DNA of 50,934 nucleotides from Halomonas sp. (lineage in GTDB: Bacteria; Pseudomonadota; Gammaproteobacteria; Pseudomonadales; Halomonadaceae), in NCBI RefSeq assembly GCF_020832045.1, contig NZ_JAFIFK010000033.1:1-50934 (forward strand), given 5' to 3'. Position 1 is the first letter of the stretch; the number at the start of each line of letters is the position of its first letter. A program made the position numbers and the translations under genes. Below, piece by piece: positions 28,013-36,822 of the stretch. Below the pieces are notes generated by a model, which worked only from the letters and a program-made list of their open reading frames with translations, made no database searches and was not told where the DNA came from.

Positions 28013-29047
28013 TTACTGCCATCCGGCTTGCTCGAGCAGCGCGCGGGCAGTCGCCGCGAGTTCGACCAGCTCCTCCATCGGGGTTGCGTCCATACTGGCG
28101 TCGCCCAGCTGAACGACGGCGTTGGCCTGACTCACGTCGGCGACGACAGGATAGAAGATGCCTTCGGCTACATCGCGCTGAACGACATCGCCAGCGGTAT
28201 GCTCGAGGAAGCGCAGCGCCGCTTCGGCGCGTGACGTGCCGCGGGCCATGGCGAAGCCGGCTACGTTGCGGTAGGCACCCCGCCCCCCTTCCCCTTCCCC
28301 GTGCTGATTGGGCCAGACCAGTTCGAGCTGCTCGGCCAGCGCCCGCTCCTCGCTGTCGTCCGAATCCAACATGCGCAAGTAGTAGTAGTGATTGGCCACC
28401 GTGACGGCGCAGTCACCCGGTTCAGCCAGCGCGCGTAAAAGCTCGCCATCGCGCCCCCCGGTGGGCTGTGCCAGATTAGCCACCAGTGCCTCTGCCCAGC
28501 GCTGGGCCTCGGCGTCGCCGTGATGCAGGATCATCGAACTCACCAGCGAGACGTTATAGGGGGAATGGCCACTGCCCAGGCACAGCTTGCCGGCCAGTCG
28601 CTCATCCGCCAGCGCCTCGTAGCTCTGCGGTTCCCAGTCGATTTTCTCCGGATTGACGTAGATGACCCGTGATCGGGTGGCGTAGCCGGTCCAGCCCGCT
28701 TCGAGGTTACGCAGCTCGGCCGGCACCCTCGACACGAGCCATTCGGACTCGAACGACTGGAACCAGCCGGCCTCCACCTGGGAGTGAATATTGCTGCTGT
28801 CGACTACCATGATCACGTCCACCGGTGGCTCACCCTCGCTCGCCATGGCCTCGGCAAGCTCATCCGCGGTCAGCGTCACCAGTTCGACGGGAATGCTCGT
28901 GGCCTCGCTGAAGGTGGTAAATATCGGTGCCTGAGGGTCGTTCAGGCGCGGACCGGTGATTCTGAGGGGTTCGTGGGCCAAGGCCAGCGGGGCGGCCAGC
29001 AAGGTCAGCGCGAGGGGTAAGGCCGCGCGAGCAAAAGGCATCGACAT
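28013..29047 (-). CDS. Iron-type ABC transporter substrate-binding protein (orphan)
   Basis: 344-aa periplasmic binding protein of the FbpA/FutA type. A signal peptide (FARAALPLALTLLAAPLALA) is followed by the mature sequence starting HEPLRITG. Family features are GWTGYATRSRVIYVNPEKI, LCLGSGHSPYNVSLVSSMI and a Tyr-rich segment (NHYYYLRML) where ferric-ion ligands lie in this family. The ATG at 29047 follows GGAAG at good spacing. No permease or ATPase gene adjoins it, so it must use a transporter encoded elsewhere. A Fur-box-like sequence lies upstream, supporting iron as the ligand. Confidence 0.85.
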   Translation of the reverse strand: MSMPFARAALPLALTLLAAPLALAHEPLRITGPRLNDPQAPIFTTFSEATSIPVELVTLTADELAEAMASEGEPPVDVIMVVDSSNIHSQVEAGWFQSFESEWLVSRVPAELRNLEAGWTGYATRSRVIYVNPEKIDWEPQSYEALADERLAGKLCLGSGHSPYNVSLVSSMILHHGDAEAQRWAEALVANLAQPTGGRDGELLRALAEPGDCAVTVANHYYYLRMLDSDDSEERALAEQLELVWPNQHGEGEGGRGAYRNVAGFAMARGTSRAEAALRFLEHTAGDVVQRDVAEGIFYPVVADVSQANAVVQLGDASMDATPMEELVELAATARALLEQAGWQ

Positions 29048-29102
29048 CGGTAGACTTCCGGTATTCATTCCAGGGGCCGGGCGCGGGCCGCTCGGCAAGA
29101 GG

Positions 29103-29121
29103 GAGAATGGTAATCATTGCT
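29103..29121 (-). promoter_or_regulatory. Fur-box-like operator upstream of the iron-binding protein gene
   Basis: GAGAATGGTAATCATTGCT matches 14 of 19 positions of the Fur consensus GATAATGATAATCATTATC, including the central TAATCATT. It sits 56 nt upstream of the binding-protein ATG and about 120 nt upstream of the divergent AEC permease. Repression under iron-replete conditions would be expected for the binding protein. Confidence 0.65.
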
Positions 29122-29244
29122 AGTTCATGACGCACCGTTCCGAGCAGCAACGATGCGTTCGAACTCCTGCAACCCTCACCGTGCTTGCATCGAGACGGCA
29201 CTCTTCACGACAATATTTAGCTTGCTCAATATCAAGGATGCTCG

Positions 29245-30120
29245 ATGCTCGCCGATCTCTTTGCCGTCATGGCACCCGTTCTGGCAGGCGCCGGCCTGGG
29301 CTTCATGTGGATTCGCCTGGGGCATCCCTATCCTGTCGACTTCGTGACTCGACTGGTCTTCAATATCGGCACGCCGGCCCTGGTCATCGCCTCGCTGACG
29401 GGGGCGGAGATCGATGCGGGCAGCTTCGGCCGCACTATGCTGGCCACCGCTCTGGTCATGGTGTCGATGGCCGCAGCCACCTTCGTCATGGCACGTCTGC
29501 TGCGGCAAGATTGGCGAGTGTTGCTGGCACCGATGATGTACCCCAATACCGGCAACATGGGATTGCCGGTGGTGCTTTATGCCTTCGGCAGCGCCGGCTT
29601 CGCCTTCGGCATCACTGTGATGGTCACGGTTTCGCTGTTCCAATTCACCTTGGGCGCCGTATTTGCCAGTACCGGCAGCCCCTGGCGAACCCTGGTCAGG
29701 ACACCGACGATATACGCTATCCTGATAGCATTGATCCTGCTGCTGACGGACACCGAGCTTCCACGATGGCTGGATAACAGCGTGGACCTGATCTCGGGTT
29801 TCACCGTCCCGCTGATGCTGATAACGCTCGGTGTGTCGCTGGCCAGCATCAAGGTGAAGAACCTGAAAACGGGCATCGCCTTCAGCCTGCTGCGCATCCC
29901 CATCGCCGCAGGGGTGGCCTGGGGGATCGGGACGTTACTGGGTCTGCCACCGTTGGCGCTGAGCATTCTGGTACTGCAAATGTGCATGCCGGTGGCAGTG
30001 TTCAACTATCTGTTTGCCCAGCGGGCCAAGCGGGAGCCGGAGTATGTCGCCAGCCTGGTGTTCTGCTCCACGCTGCTGGCACTACTCTATCTGCCGATTC
30101 TGCTGGCAATTTTGCTGTAA
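29245..30120 (+). CDS. AEC family transporter
   Basis: 291-aa inner-membrane carrier with about ten TM segments. The N-terminal region (APVLAGAGLGFMWIRLG, NIGTPALVIASLTGAEID) and the mid-protein motif PMMYPNTGNMGLPVVLYAFG are typical of AEC carriers; the second half repeats the fold with GFTVPLMLITLGVSLASIKV. Family members export or import organic acids, amino acids or auxin-like compounds; the substrate is not inferable. AAGG lies before the ATG. It diverges from the iron-binding protein gene. Confidence 0.88.
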   Translation: MLADLFAVMAPVLAGAGLGFMWIRLGHPYPVDFVTRLVFNIGTPALVIASLTGAEIDAGSFGRTMLATALVMVSMAAATFVMARLLRQDWRVLLAPMMYPNTGNMGLPVVLYAFGSAGFAFGITVMVTVSLFQFTLGAVFASTGSPWRTLVRTPTIYAILIALILLLTDTELPRWLDNSVDLISGFTVPLMLITLGVSLASIKVKNLKTGIAFSLLRIPIAAGVAWGIGTLLGLPPLALSILVLQMCMPVAVFNYLFAQRAKREPEYVASLVFCSTLLALLYLPILLAILL

Positions 30121-30210
30121 CCTGATGGGTGGTTTACGGGTGATGGGAACACCCCTGCCGCGTCACAGTCTCTATCTGGTGGGGCGGCAACACAAGCAAG
30201 GGAGGAGGTT

Positions 30211-31350
30211 ATGCACGAAGCATACAAGCAGCTGTCAGTCGTTCTGCTGGCAGGCGTTGCAGCGAGCGCGCCGGCTCAGGCCGTAGAAGAGGGTGAAGAG
30301 CGAATCGCTACCGAAGGTCAGGAGTTGCGTCTGGAGCGTGTTGCCCAAGGCCTGGAGCATCCCTGGTCCGTGGCGATGCTGCCCGATGGGCGTTTCCTCG
30401 TCAGCGAGCGCCCAGGCCGAATGGCAATGGTCGATGAAGGCGGCAGCATCTCCCATCTCGAGGGTGTGCCCCAGGTGAGCGCCCAAGGTCAGGGGGGGCT
30501 GCTCGATGTCTCGCTGCATCCGCGTTACGGCGACGGCGACCACGATTGGGTGTACTTCACCTGGAGCAAACCCGGCGATGGTGGAAGCGCGACGGCGTTG
30601 AGCCGTGCCCGACTGACGGACAACGCGCTGACCGATGTCGAGACGCTGTTCGAACAGGACCGTACCTCCAGCCCGGGAAGACACTACGGCTCGCGAATCG
30701 GCTGGCTGCCGGACGAAACCCTGTTGATCTCAATCGGCGACCGGGGCACACCCGAGCGCGCCCAGGACCAAGGCGACCATGCCGGAAGCGTGCTGAGGCT
30801 GACGTCCGAGGGGGGCGTACCCGACGACAACCCTTTTCTCGGCGATGACGCCACCCTCGACGAGCTCTTCACCCTGGGCAACCGTAACGTTCAGGGGATG
30901 GTGGTCACCGACCAAGGCGTCGTCTGGGCGACCGAACACGGTCCGCTGGGGGGCGATGAGCTGAACTTCATCGAAGCCGGTGAGAACTATGGCTGGCCCG
31001 CAGTCAGTCAAGGACGCGATTACGGCACCCGTGAACCCATCGGGGAGGACTCCCTCTCGGGGATGCGCGACCCGGTGCATGTTTTCGACGTGCACTTCGC
31101 TCCTTCCGGCCTGACCCAGATCACCTCGACTAGCTTCGGCGACTGGCAAGGCGACCTGCTGGCCGGCGGGCTGCGCAGCGAGCAGCTGCATCGGCTGAGC
31201 GTCGACGGTAGAGAAGTGGTTGCAAGCGAAACTGTGCTGGATGGCCATATCGGGCGCATTCGTGATGTCATCCAGGGGCAAGACGGTGCCATTTACCTGA
31301 TCAACGACGAGGCACAAGGCAGCCTCTATCGGCTAAGGCCGGTAGATTGA
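30211..31350 (+). CDS. PQQ-dependent aldose sugar dehydrogenase (Asd/YliI-like)
   Basis: 379-aa periplasmic enzyme. It has a signal peptide (LSVVLLAGVAASAPAQA) and a soluble glucose dehydrogenase beta-propeller domain. Visible family motifs are HPWSVAMLPDGRFLVSERPG, QGQGGLLDVSLHPRY, the RHYGSRIGW region, ISIGDRG, LGNRNVQGM and WATEHGPLGGDELNFIEAG. The His, Arg and Asp residues that bind PQQ and Ca in relatives are preserved in these motifs. It probably oxidises aldoses, feeding electrons to the respiratory chain. A strong GGAGG lies before the ATG, and a terminator follows the stop. Confidence 0.88.
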   Translation: MHEAYKQLSVVLLAGVAASAPAQAVEEGEERIATEGQELRLERVAQGLEHPWSVAMLPDGRFLVSERPGRMAMVDEGGSISHLEGVPQVSAQGQGGLLDVSLHPRYGDGDHDWVYFTWSKPGDGGSATALSRARLTDNALTDVETLFEQDRTSSPGRHYGSRIGWLPDETLLISIGDRGTPERAQDQGDHAGSVLRLTSEGGVPDDNPFLGDDATLDELFTLGNRNVQGMVVTDQGVVWATEHGPLGGDELNFIEAGENYGWPAVSQGRDYGTREPIGEDSLSGMRDPVHVFDVHFAPSGLTQITSTSFGDWQGDLLAGGLRSEQLHRLSVDGREVVASETVLDGHIGRIRDVIQGQDGAIYLINDEAQGSLYRLRPVD

Positions 31351-31357
31351 TTCCAGC

Positions 31358-31388
31358 GCGGCACCGGACCAAGGGTCGGTGCCGCTTT
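31358..31388 (+). terminator. Intrinsic terminator after the sugar dehydrogenase gene
   Basis: GCGGCACCG and CGGTGCCGC form a perfect 9-bp stem with a 10-nt loop, followed by a short T-run (TTT). It lies between the dehydrogenase stop and the histidine kinase start. Confidence 0.75.
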
Positions 31389-31413
31389 CGTCGAATGCTG
31401 CCTGCGAGATGCC

Positions 31414-32871
31414 ATGCGCCTACGCAATCTCATACTCATCACCGTCATTGCGCCGTTGTTCCTCGTGCTGCTGATCTTCAGTCTGGTAGCCATCAAGTCG
31501 CTCGAGGAAAACGTTCGCAACCGCCTCGAGCGCGAAGTCCAGGTGATCACCAACGTGATCGGCACCACCTTGAACCACGCCTTGACGCGGGACGCCACCG
31601 AGCCTCTCGAAGAGTCGCTCTACTCCGCATTCTCTTTCCACCGCATTTACGGGGCCTATGTCTTCGATGCCAACGGGCAAGAGATTTACGGGCTCGGCCT
31701 GGGCCAGGCCCTGTTCAGCCCCGAGACCATACGAGAGGTAGCCGAGCGCGGCGAGATGCGCGCCGCCTATCGTGAGCACGATGGCTGGCACTACTACTCC
31801 GCTCTGAAGCCGCTATTGTCGAACACCGGCGAAGTGCAGGGGGTACTGCAGGTCAATCGCCTCAACACGGGTATCGAGAACTACACCGGTTTTCTCAGTC
31901 AGCTGGCCCTGCTGGCCTTCGTGATTGGCGCCGCCGGTATCGTCCTGGGAATCTGGTGGGGGTTTCGGCGTCATATCGAACGCCCCTTGGAACGTCTGCT
32001 GGCGGTCATGCAGCGGGTCGAGGCCGGCGATCGACAGCAGCGAGCCGAGGCCGAGGGCCCCCAGGAGTACGGACGCCTGGCCGTGGCCCTGAATGGCATG
32101 CTCGATGCCATGGCCGAGAAGGATGCCGATATCGAGGCGCGGCGACGCAAGGAAATCGAGCTCGAGAAACGCTTGCGCAAGTCGAAGAAGCTTGCCGAGC
32201 TGGGGGTACTGGCAGCCGGCGTTGCGCACGAGATCGGCGCTCCACTCACCGTCATCAACGGTCAGGCCCAGCGCCTGGCGCGCCGCGAGACGCTCGACGA
32301 TGCGGACCGCGATCGACTCGTACGTATCCGCGGTGAAGTCGAACGTATCGTGGAAATCGTACGCCAGCTGATGGAGCTTGGCCGGCGTCACAACGTCGAG
32401 AAGGAGCCGCTGCAACTCACCGAACTGCTTAATGCCACCCGCGAGCTGGTGGAGGAGGATTTAGAGCAGAATGACATCCAGCTGGAATTCGACCTGCCCA
32501 CTGAAACGCCGGCCCTGTTGGCAAACGGCCAGCAGTTGATCCAGGTCCTGACCAACCTGCTGCGCAATGCCGCCCAGGCCAAGGGCGTCGATCGGGTACG
32601 CATCCGGGTACAAGAGAACGAGGGCTGGTTGACCCTGTGGATCGAAGACAACGGCCCGGGGATTGCCGATAAGGACAAGACGAAGGTTTTCGACCCATTC
32701 TTTACGACCAAACCCGTGGGCCAGGGCAGCGGCCTCGGACTATCCATGGTGCATCGAATCATCAACGATCATGGCGGCACTGTCGGTGTCTACGACAGCG
32801 AGCTGGGGGGAGCCGGCTTCGAAATCGGGCTGCCATTGAGCGATAGCGATGAAGGAGGGAATGACCCGTGA
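31414..32871 (+). CDS. Membrane sensor histidine kinase (NtrB-like)
   Basis: 485-aa kinase. TM1 is at about 5-27, a sensor domain of about 130 residues follows, and TM2 is at about 155-180. A HAMP linker comes next (HIERPLERLLAVMQRVEAGD). The phosphoacceptor box is GVAHEIGAPLTVINGQ with His272. The ATPase domain shows N-box NLLRNAAQA, G1 WIEDNGPGI, F-box FDPFFTTKP and G2 GQGSGLGLSMVH. It overlaps the downstream regulator gene by 4 nt (GTGA), making a cognate pair. The signal is unknown; the sensor domain is not an obvious PAS or Cache match by eye. Confidence 0.92.
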   Translation: MRLRNLILITVIAPLFLVLLIFSLVAIKSLEENVRNRLEREVQVITNVIGTTLNHALTRDATEPLEESLYSAFSFHRIYGAYVFDANGQEIYGLGLGQALFSPETIREVAERGEMRAAYREHDGWHYYSALKPLLSNTGEVQGVLQVNRLNTGIENYTGFLSQLALLAFVIGAAGIVLGIWWGFRRHIERPLERLLAVMQRVEAGDRQQRAEAEGPQEYGRLAVALNGMLDAMAEKDADIEARRRKEIELEKRLRKSKKLAELGVLAAGVAHEIGAPLTVINGQAQRLARRETLDDADRDRLVRIRGEVERIVEIVRQLMELGRRHNVEKEPLQLTELLNATRELVEEDLEQNDIQLEFDLPTETPALLANGQQLIQVLTNLLRNAAQAKGVDRVRIRVQENEGWLTLWIEDNGPGIADKDKTKVFDPFFTTKPVGQGSGLGLSMVHRIINDHGGTVGVYDSELGGAGFEIGLPLSDSDEGGNDP

Positions 32872-34256
32872 CAGGAAGCCACAGTTTTACCGATCTGCCG
32901 ATACTGGTCGTCGAGGATGATGCCGCCATTCTCGAACTTCTTGAGGAAGAACTCCAGGAAGCCGGCTATCACACCCTCGGGGTCGGTAGCGCCGAGGAAG
33001 CCATTCTCACTTTGAGCCACAGCGAAGTGGCCATGATAATCAGTGACGTACGTCTGCCCGGCATGAGTGGCCTGCAGCTGCTCGAGCAGCTGCGGCAGGA
33101 AGGCAGCCGTATCGGGTTCATCGTCATTACCGCTTTCGGCACCATCGACCAGGCGGTCGATGCGCTGAAGATAGGGGCTGACGATTTCCTGACCAAACCT
33201 CTCGACCTGGAGAGTGTGGGCGAAGCGGTCTATCGGGTATTGGAGAATAGACGCCTGGCCGAGCGCTTCCAGCAGGGTGAACCCGCTGGACATTTCCACG
33301 GTATCGTCGGGGAGAGCGAGAGGATGCAGGCGCTGTTTCACGATGCGGCGCGCCTGGCCAAGAGTGACGCCCCGATTCTGATCCTCGGCGAGAGCGGAAC
33401 CGGCAAGGAGCTACTGGCTCGTGCCATCCATGCCGAGAGCCCCCGCTCCGGCGAACCATTCATAGCCATCAACTGCGCCAGCATTCCTTCCGAGCTGATG
33501 GAGAGCGAGTTCTTCGGCCATGTGAAGGGCGCCTTTACCGGCGCCAGCGATTCACGCCAGGGTCTGTTCCAGGCGGCCAACGGCGGCAGCCTCTTTCTCG
33601 ATGAAATTGGCGAGATGTCGCCTGGCCTGCAAGCCAAGCTGCTGCGTGCCTTGCAGGAAAAGATGGTCAAGGCCGTGGGGGCCGAAAAGGAGGAATCGGT
33701 GGATGTGCGCATCATTGCCGCTACCCACCGCGACCTGGAGCATGAAATCGAAAGCGGGAATTTCCGCAGCGACCTGTTCTATCGCCTGGAGACGTTTTCT
33801 CTGCGGATCCCACCGCTGCGTGAGCGCCAGGGAGACATCGAGCGCCTGGTCTCGGCCTTGATCGAAAAGCATGCCACCGCCCAGAACAAGCAAATCGAGC
33901 GAGTCGAGCCCATGGCGCTACAGACGCTGCTTGATTACTCCTATCCGGGCAACGTACGCGAGTTAGAGAATGCCATCATGCGGGCGGTGACCCTGGCCGA
34001 AGATGGCCTGCTGAGCCATGACGACTTGCCTGAGCGCATTCGACAGCACGGCCAGGAGCAGCGCGGCGTGGTACGGCAACTCGAAGCCGGTAATGCCGTG
34101 GTGGCCAGAAGCCAGCAGAGCTGGCCGAGCCTCGAAGAGGTGGAAAAGCGCTATATCCAGAAAGTGCTGGAGGCCACAGGCGGCAACAAGCGGCGAACGG
34201 CCGACATTCTCGGCATCGCCAGACGCACGCTGTATCGCCGGCTGGAGGAAGATTAA
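32868..34256 (+). CDS. Sigma-54-dependent response regulator (NtrC family)
   Basis: 462-aa activator. The receiver domain (residues about 10-125) has acidic residues EDD and the phosphoacceptor Asp60 in ISDVRLPG, with the conserved Lys in FLTKPLD. The AAA+ domain shows Walker A GESGTGKE, the sigma-54 contact loop GAFTGA (about 221-226), Walker B LFLDEIGEM and the arginine-rich LRIPPLRERQGDI. The C-terminus is a Fis-type helix-turn-helix (VLEATGGNKRRTADILGIAR). It uses a GTG start overlapping the kinase stop. Its target promoters are sigma-54 dependent; no clear -24/-12 element was spotted nearby. Confidence 0.93.
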   Translation: MTGSHSFTDLPILVVEDDAAILELLEEELQEAGYHTLGVGSAEEAILTLSHSEVAMIISDVRLPGMSGLQLLEQLRQEGSRIGFIVITAFGTIDQAVDALKIGADDFLTKPLDLESVGEAVYRVLENRRLAERFQQGEPAGHFHGIVGESERMQALFHDAARLAKSDAPILILGESGTGKELLARAIHAESPRSGEPFIAINCASIPSELMESEFFGHVKGAFTGASDSRQGLFQAANGGSLFLDEIGEMSPGLQAKLLRALQEKMVKAVGAEKEESVDVRIIAATHRDLEHEIESGNFRSDLFYRLETFSLRIPPLRERQGDIERLVSALIEKHATAQNKQIERVEPMALQTLLDYSYPGNVRELENAIMRAVTLAEDGLLSHDDLPERIRQHGQEQRGVVRQLEAGNAVVARSQQSWPSLEEVEKRYIQKVLEATGGNKRRTADILGIARRTLYRRLEED

Positions 34257-34326
34257 CGAGCCCGGAAGCAACCGCGAACAGCAAGGGCGGAATCGCAACG
34301 CATTCCAAACCAGGAACCAGAAGCCA

Positions 34327-34354
34327 CAAAAAAGCCCCCGTGGGAGATCGGGGG
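34327..34354 (-). terminator. Intrinsic terminator for the repeat-protein gene
   Basis: GCCCCCG and CGGGGGC form a 7-bp GC stem with an 8-nt loop; on the minus strand it is followed by six T. It serves the minus-strand gene ending at 34535, and the hairpin may also stop readthrough from the response regulator gene on the plus strand. Confidence 0.8.
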
Positions 34355-34534
34355 CGAAGTACGCCATGCAATTCGACTGACGGTGCAAGGGGGGAGGGTG
34401 GCGGGCCGCCAGCGAATTACGACGCCTCATGATTGGGAGGAAGAGGCTCGGCTTCCATTGCGTTGCCTCTTCAATCCTTCCCTTGCGGACAATTAATACT
34501 TCCGTGTTTGTCCGCCATTCATGTCACGAGTCGC

Positions 34535-35167
34535 TTACTGATTGCTGGTGGTGCCAGTAGCGCCCGGACCAACTTCCTCACCACCGGCGGCGGGATCGTC
34601 CCCAGGCATTGCCTCGGTGCCTTCACCAAAGCCGGGCTCTTGATCCTGACCGAAGCCACCAGTAGTCCCTTCCTGCTGCATGCCCGGCTGACCCTGATCT
34701 TGCTGCATGCCCGGAGTTACGCCGTCTTCCATCGGTGCGGGATCGGCACCGGGACCACCCGGAGCAGCGTCAGTGCCCGGAGTCGGCTCAGCGCCCGGGG
34801 CGCCGTCAACGGCTTCAGGCATGCTACCGGCGGCACCTTGATCGGTCGCACCAGCGCCAGTTCCGAAACCGGTATCGCCACCAGCACCAGTGCCCATACC
34901 GTCGACGTCGGCTTCACCCGGTGCTACTCCGTCTTCCATGGGAGCGGGGTCGGCGCCCGGGCCAGTCCCGGCAGCAGCGTCAGTTCCAGGGGTAGGTTCA
35001 GCACCCGGAGCGCCTTGGACGGCTTCAGCCGGATCCTGAGCCTGCTCTTGAGTCTGGAAATCGTCCTGCTGAGTCTGGGTCTGCTGGGCCAGCGCGAACG
35101 GGCTGGCAGTCAGCCCCATGGTCACACCGACAATGCCTAGCTTCTTCAGAAATTCCTTGGACATCAT
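34535..35167 (-). CDS. Secreted low-complexity protein with internal duplication
   Basis: 210-aa exported protein of no family I recognise. A signal peptide (LKKLGIVGVTMGLTASPFAL, cleavage after ALA) is followed by about 180 residues rich in Gly, Ala, Pro, Gln, Asp and Glu, with almost no aromatic or basic residues. A 35-residue unit occurs twice, 70 residues apart: GAPGAEPTPGTDAA, then GPGADPAPMEDGV. The C-terminus is more Gln/Met/Gly rich (MQQDQGQPGMQQEG). GGAGGTGG precedes the ATG at 35167. The composition predicts an intrinsically disordered, acidic, salt-tolerant periplasmic or surface protein. Confidence 0.75.
   Translation of the reverse strand: MMSKEFLKKLGIVGVTMGLTASPFALAQQTQTQQDDFQTQEQAQDPAEAVQGAPGAEPTPGTDAAAGTGPGADPAPMEDGVAPGEADVDGMGTGAGGDTGFGTGAGATDQGAAGSMPEAVDGAPGAEPTPGTDAAPGGPGADPAPMEDGVTPGMQQDQGQPGMQQEGTTGGFGQDQEPGFGEGTEAMPGDDPAAGGEEVGPGATGTTSNQ
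34709..35023. repeat. Duplicated coding repeat in the low-complexity protein gene
   Basis: Two copies of about 105 nt (34709-34813 and 34916-35023) encode nearly identical 35-36-residue units, separated by a Gly-rich linker. The copies differ by one short indel (AAAGTGPG against AAPGGPG) and a few substitutions, pointing to an internal duplication with drift. Confidence 0.8.
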
Positions 35168-35266
35168 AATTCCACCTCCTGCGGTATCGCTTTCGCGAAA
35201 TGTATTGGGCATCCTGCCCTGAGCTGCCATCAACCTAGATGGCAGCACGAAGCGTAAGGTGTCAGA

Positions 35267-35701
35267 TTACATGCCACCCTGCTCTTCCTCGTCGTCGACC
35301 AAGGGATCATCCACCTGACCTTGGTCCATGGTGTCCTGCTGTCCGTCGAGATCCCGCTCAATCTCATCCTCATCGGGAACCGGCTCTTGCTCGGCTTCGG
35401 GAAGCGGATCTTGATCAGGCGTTACGTCACCCATGCCTTCCGGGCTTTCCTCGGGACCCGTCACCGGGTCTGCGGAGCCATCGCCAGAAGCAGTACCGGT
35501 CTGATCAATGCCCGGATCAGCCGTCGTGTCCTGCATCGGAGACGTCTGCTCTTGCGTGGCAGGCCGATCCTCTTCCACCGGCGGCAGATCATCGTCGTTG
35601 CCGCAACCGGCTAGAGAGAGGGTGCCGAGGGCTAGAGCCACTGCTGAAGCCAAGGCTGCCGAGCGCTTGGTAAAGATCCTTCCTTGCTGATCATGGCTCA
35701 T
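35267..35701 (-). CDS. Acidic lipoprotein, unknown function
   Basis: 144-aa lipoprotein with signal sequence RSAALASAVALALGTLSLAG and lipobox SLAGC, after which the mature chain is almost entirely Asp, Glu, Gln, Pro, Gly, Ser and Thr (DDDLPPVEEDRPATQEQ, and near the end LVDDEEEQGGM). No domain is recognisable; it should be disordered and strongly negatively charged, as is common in halophile envelopes. The ATG at 35701 has GGGAG upstream. It lies 99 nt upstream of the low-complexity secreted protein on the same strand and may be co-transcribed with it. Confidence 0.78.
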   Translation of the reverse strand: MSHDQQGRIFTKRSAALASAVALALGTLSLAGCGNDDDLPPVEEDRPATQEQTSPMQDTTADPGIDQTGTASGDGSADPVTGPEESPEGMGDVTPDQDPLPEAEQEPVPDEDEIERDLDGQQDTMDQGQVDDPLVDDEEEQGGM

Positions 35702-35917
35702 ATGTCGTTCTCCCTTGAATTGGTCGTTCTCACCCAATGTACAGCATACGCTGTGCCAGCCATGCCGAATTTCCTAATATCATTTAATTTTCAACTATTT
35801 AAGTAACAAAGTCGTGGTCCAGTCGAAAGCAAAATCCCGGCCTCAAGGGTGGTAAAAAATGACACATGAGCCGGTCTGCCACAAAAAACCTGCCTTTATA
35901 CCGGCCGAAAAACGGCT

Positions 35918-35943
35918 GAGGGGCACCCCCCTGGGTGCCCCTC
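35918..35943 (-). terminator. Strong hairpin terminator at the end of the ABC importer operon
   Basis: Perfect 11-bp stem (GAGGGGCACCC / GGGTGCCCCTC) with a 4-nt loop, 26 nt beyond the last permease stop. On the minus strand a GCCGTTTTT run follows a few bases later. Confidence 0.75.
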
Positions 35944-35968
35944 TAAAAGCGTTGGGTTCCGTTTCAAC

Positions 35969-36820
35969 TCATTCCGGCGAAACTCCCCGGAGCCGTTCAC
36001 TACGCCGTCGTAGAAGTTCCAGCGTCGTCAGCATCAGCATGGAAAGCAGCACCAGCATAGTCGCTACCGCCAGAATCGTCGGACTGATCTGTTCGCGAAT
36101 GCCCGACCACATCTGGATCGGCATGGTGCGTTGCTCGGGACCGGCGATGAACAGCACCACCACGACCTCATCGAAGGAGGTAATGAATGCAAACAGGGCG
36201 CCGGAGACAACGCCAGGGGTAACCAGCGGCAGCACGACCTTGAAGAAGGTACGTGTAGGGTTGGCCCCCAGGCTGTGAGCCGCCTTTATCAGCGTGGTAT
36301 CGAAGCTCGATAGCGTTGCCGTTACGGTGATCACGACGAAGGGGATACCCAGCGCCGTGTGCGCCAGAATCACACCGAGATAGGTCTGGGCCAGATTCAC
36401 CTTGGAAAAGAAGAAGAACATGGCGGCGGCAGAGATGATCAGCGGCACGATCATGGGCGAGATCAGCAGCGCCATGATGGCACTACGCGCCGGCATGTGC
36501 CGACTCGACAATCCCAGCGCAGCCACTGTTCCCAGAATGGTTGCAAGAATGGTCGAGGCGATACCGATGATGAAGCTGTTCTTGATGGCATGCAGCCAGG
36601 CCCGGGAGGTAAAGAAGTCCTCGTACCAGCGTAACGAATAGCCGGCGGGGTCGAAGGTCAGCATCTCCTGGGTGAAGGTGAAGTAGGGTTGGGCGTTGAA
36701 CGACAGGGGGATGATGATCAACAGCGGACCGACCAGAAACAGGAAGATCAGCGCACACATCCCCAAGAAAACGTAGTGCCAGATACGCTCGCCCCGAGTG
36801 GCATAAGAAGGAATGGCCAT
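35969..36820 (-). CDS. Polyamine-type ABC transporter permease (PotC-like)
   Basis: 283-aa inner-membrane permease with six predicted TM segments. The cytoplasmic EAA loop that docks on the ATPase is visible (IKAAHSLGANPTRTFFKVVL, then PLVTPGVVSGALFAFITSFDE), including the FITSFDE continuation typical of PotC. It is the last gene of a minus-strand operon, 2 nt after the preceding permease. Together with the other three genes it imports a polyamine-like or related organic cation; the precise substrate is unresolved. Confidence 0.9.
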   Translation of the reverse strand: MAIPSYATRGERIWHYVFLGMCALIFLFLVGPLLIIIPLSFNAQPYFTFTQEMLTFDPAGYSLRWYEDFFTSRAWLHAIKNSFIIGIASTILATILGTVAALGLSSRHMPARSAIMALLISPMIVPLIISAAAMFFFFSKVNLAQTYLGVILAHTALGIPFVVITVTATLSSFDTTLIKAAHSLGANPTRTFFKVVLPLVTPGVVSGALFAFITSFDEVVVVLFIAGPEQRTMPIQMWSGIREQISPTILAVATMLVLLSMLMLTTLELLRRRSERLRGVSPE

Positions 36821-36822
36821 GG

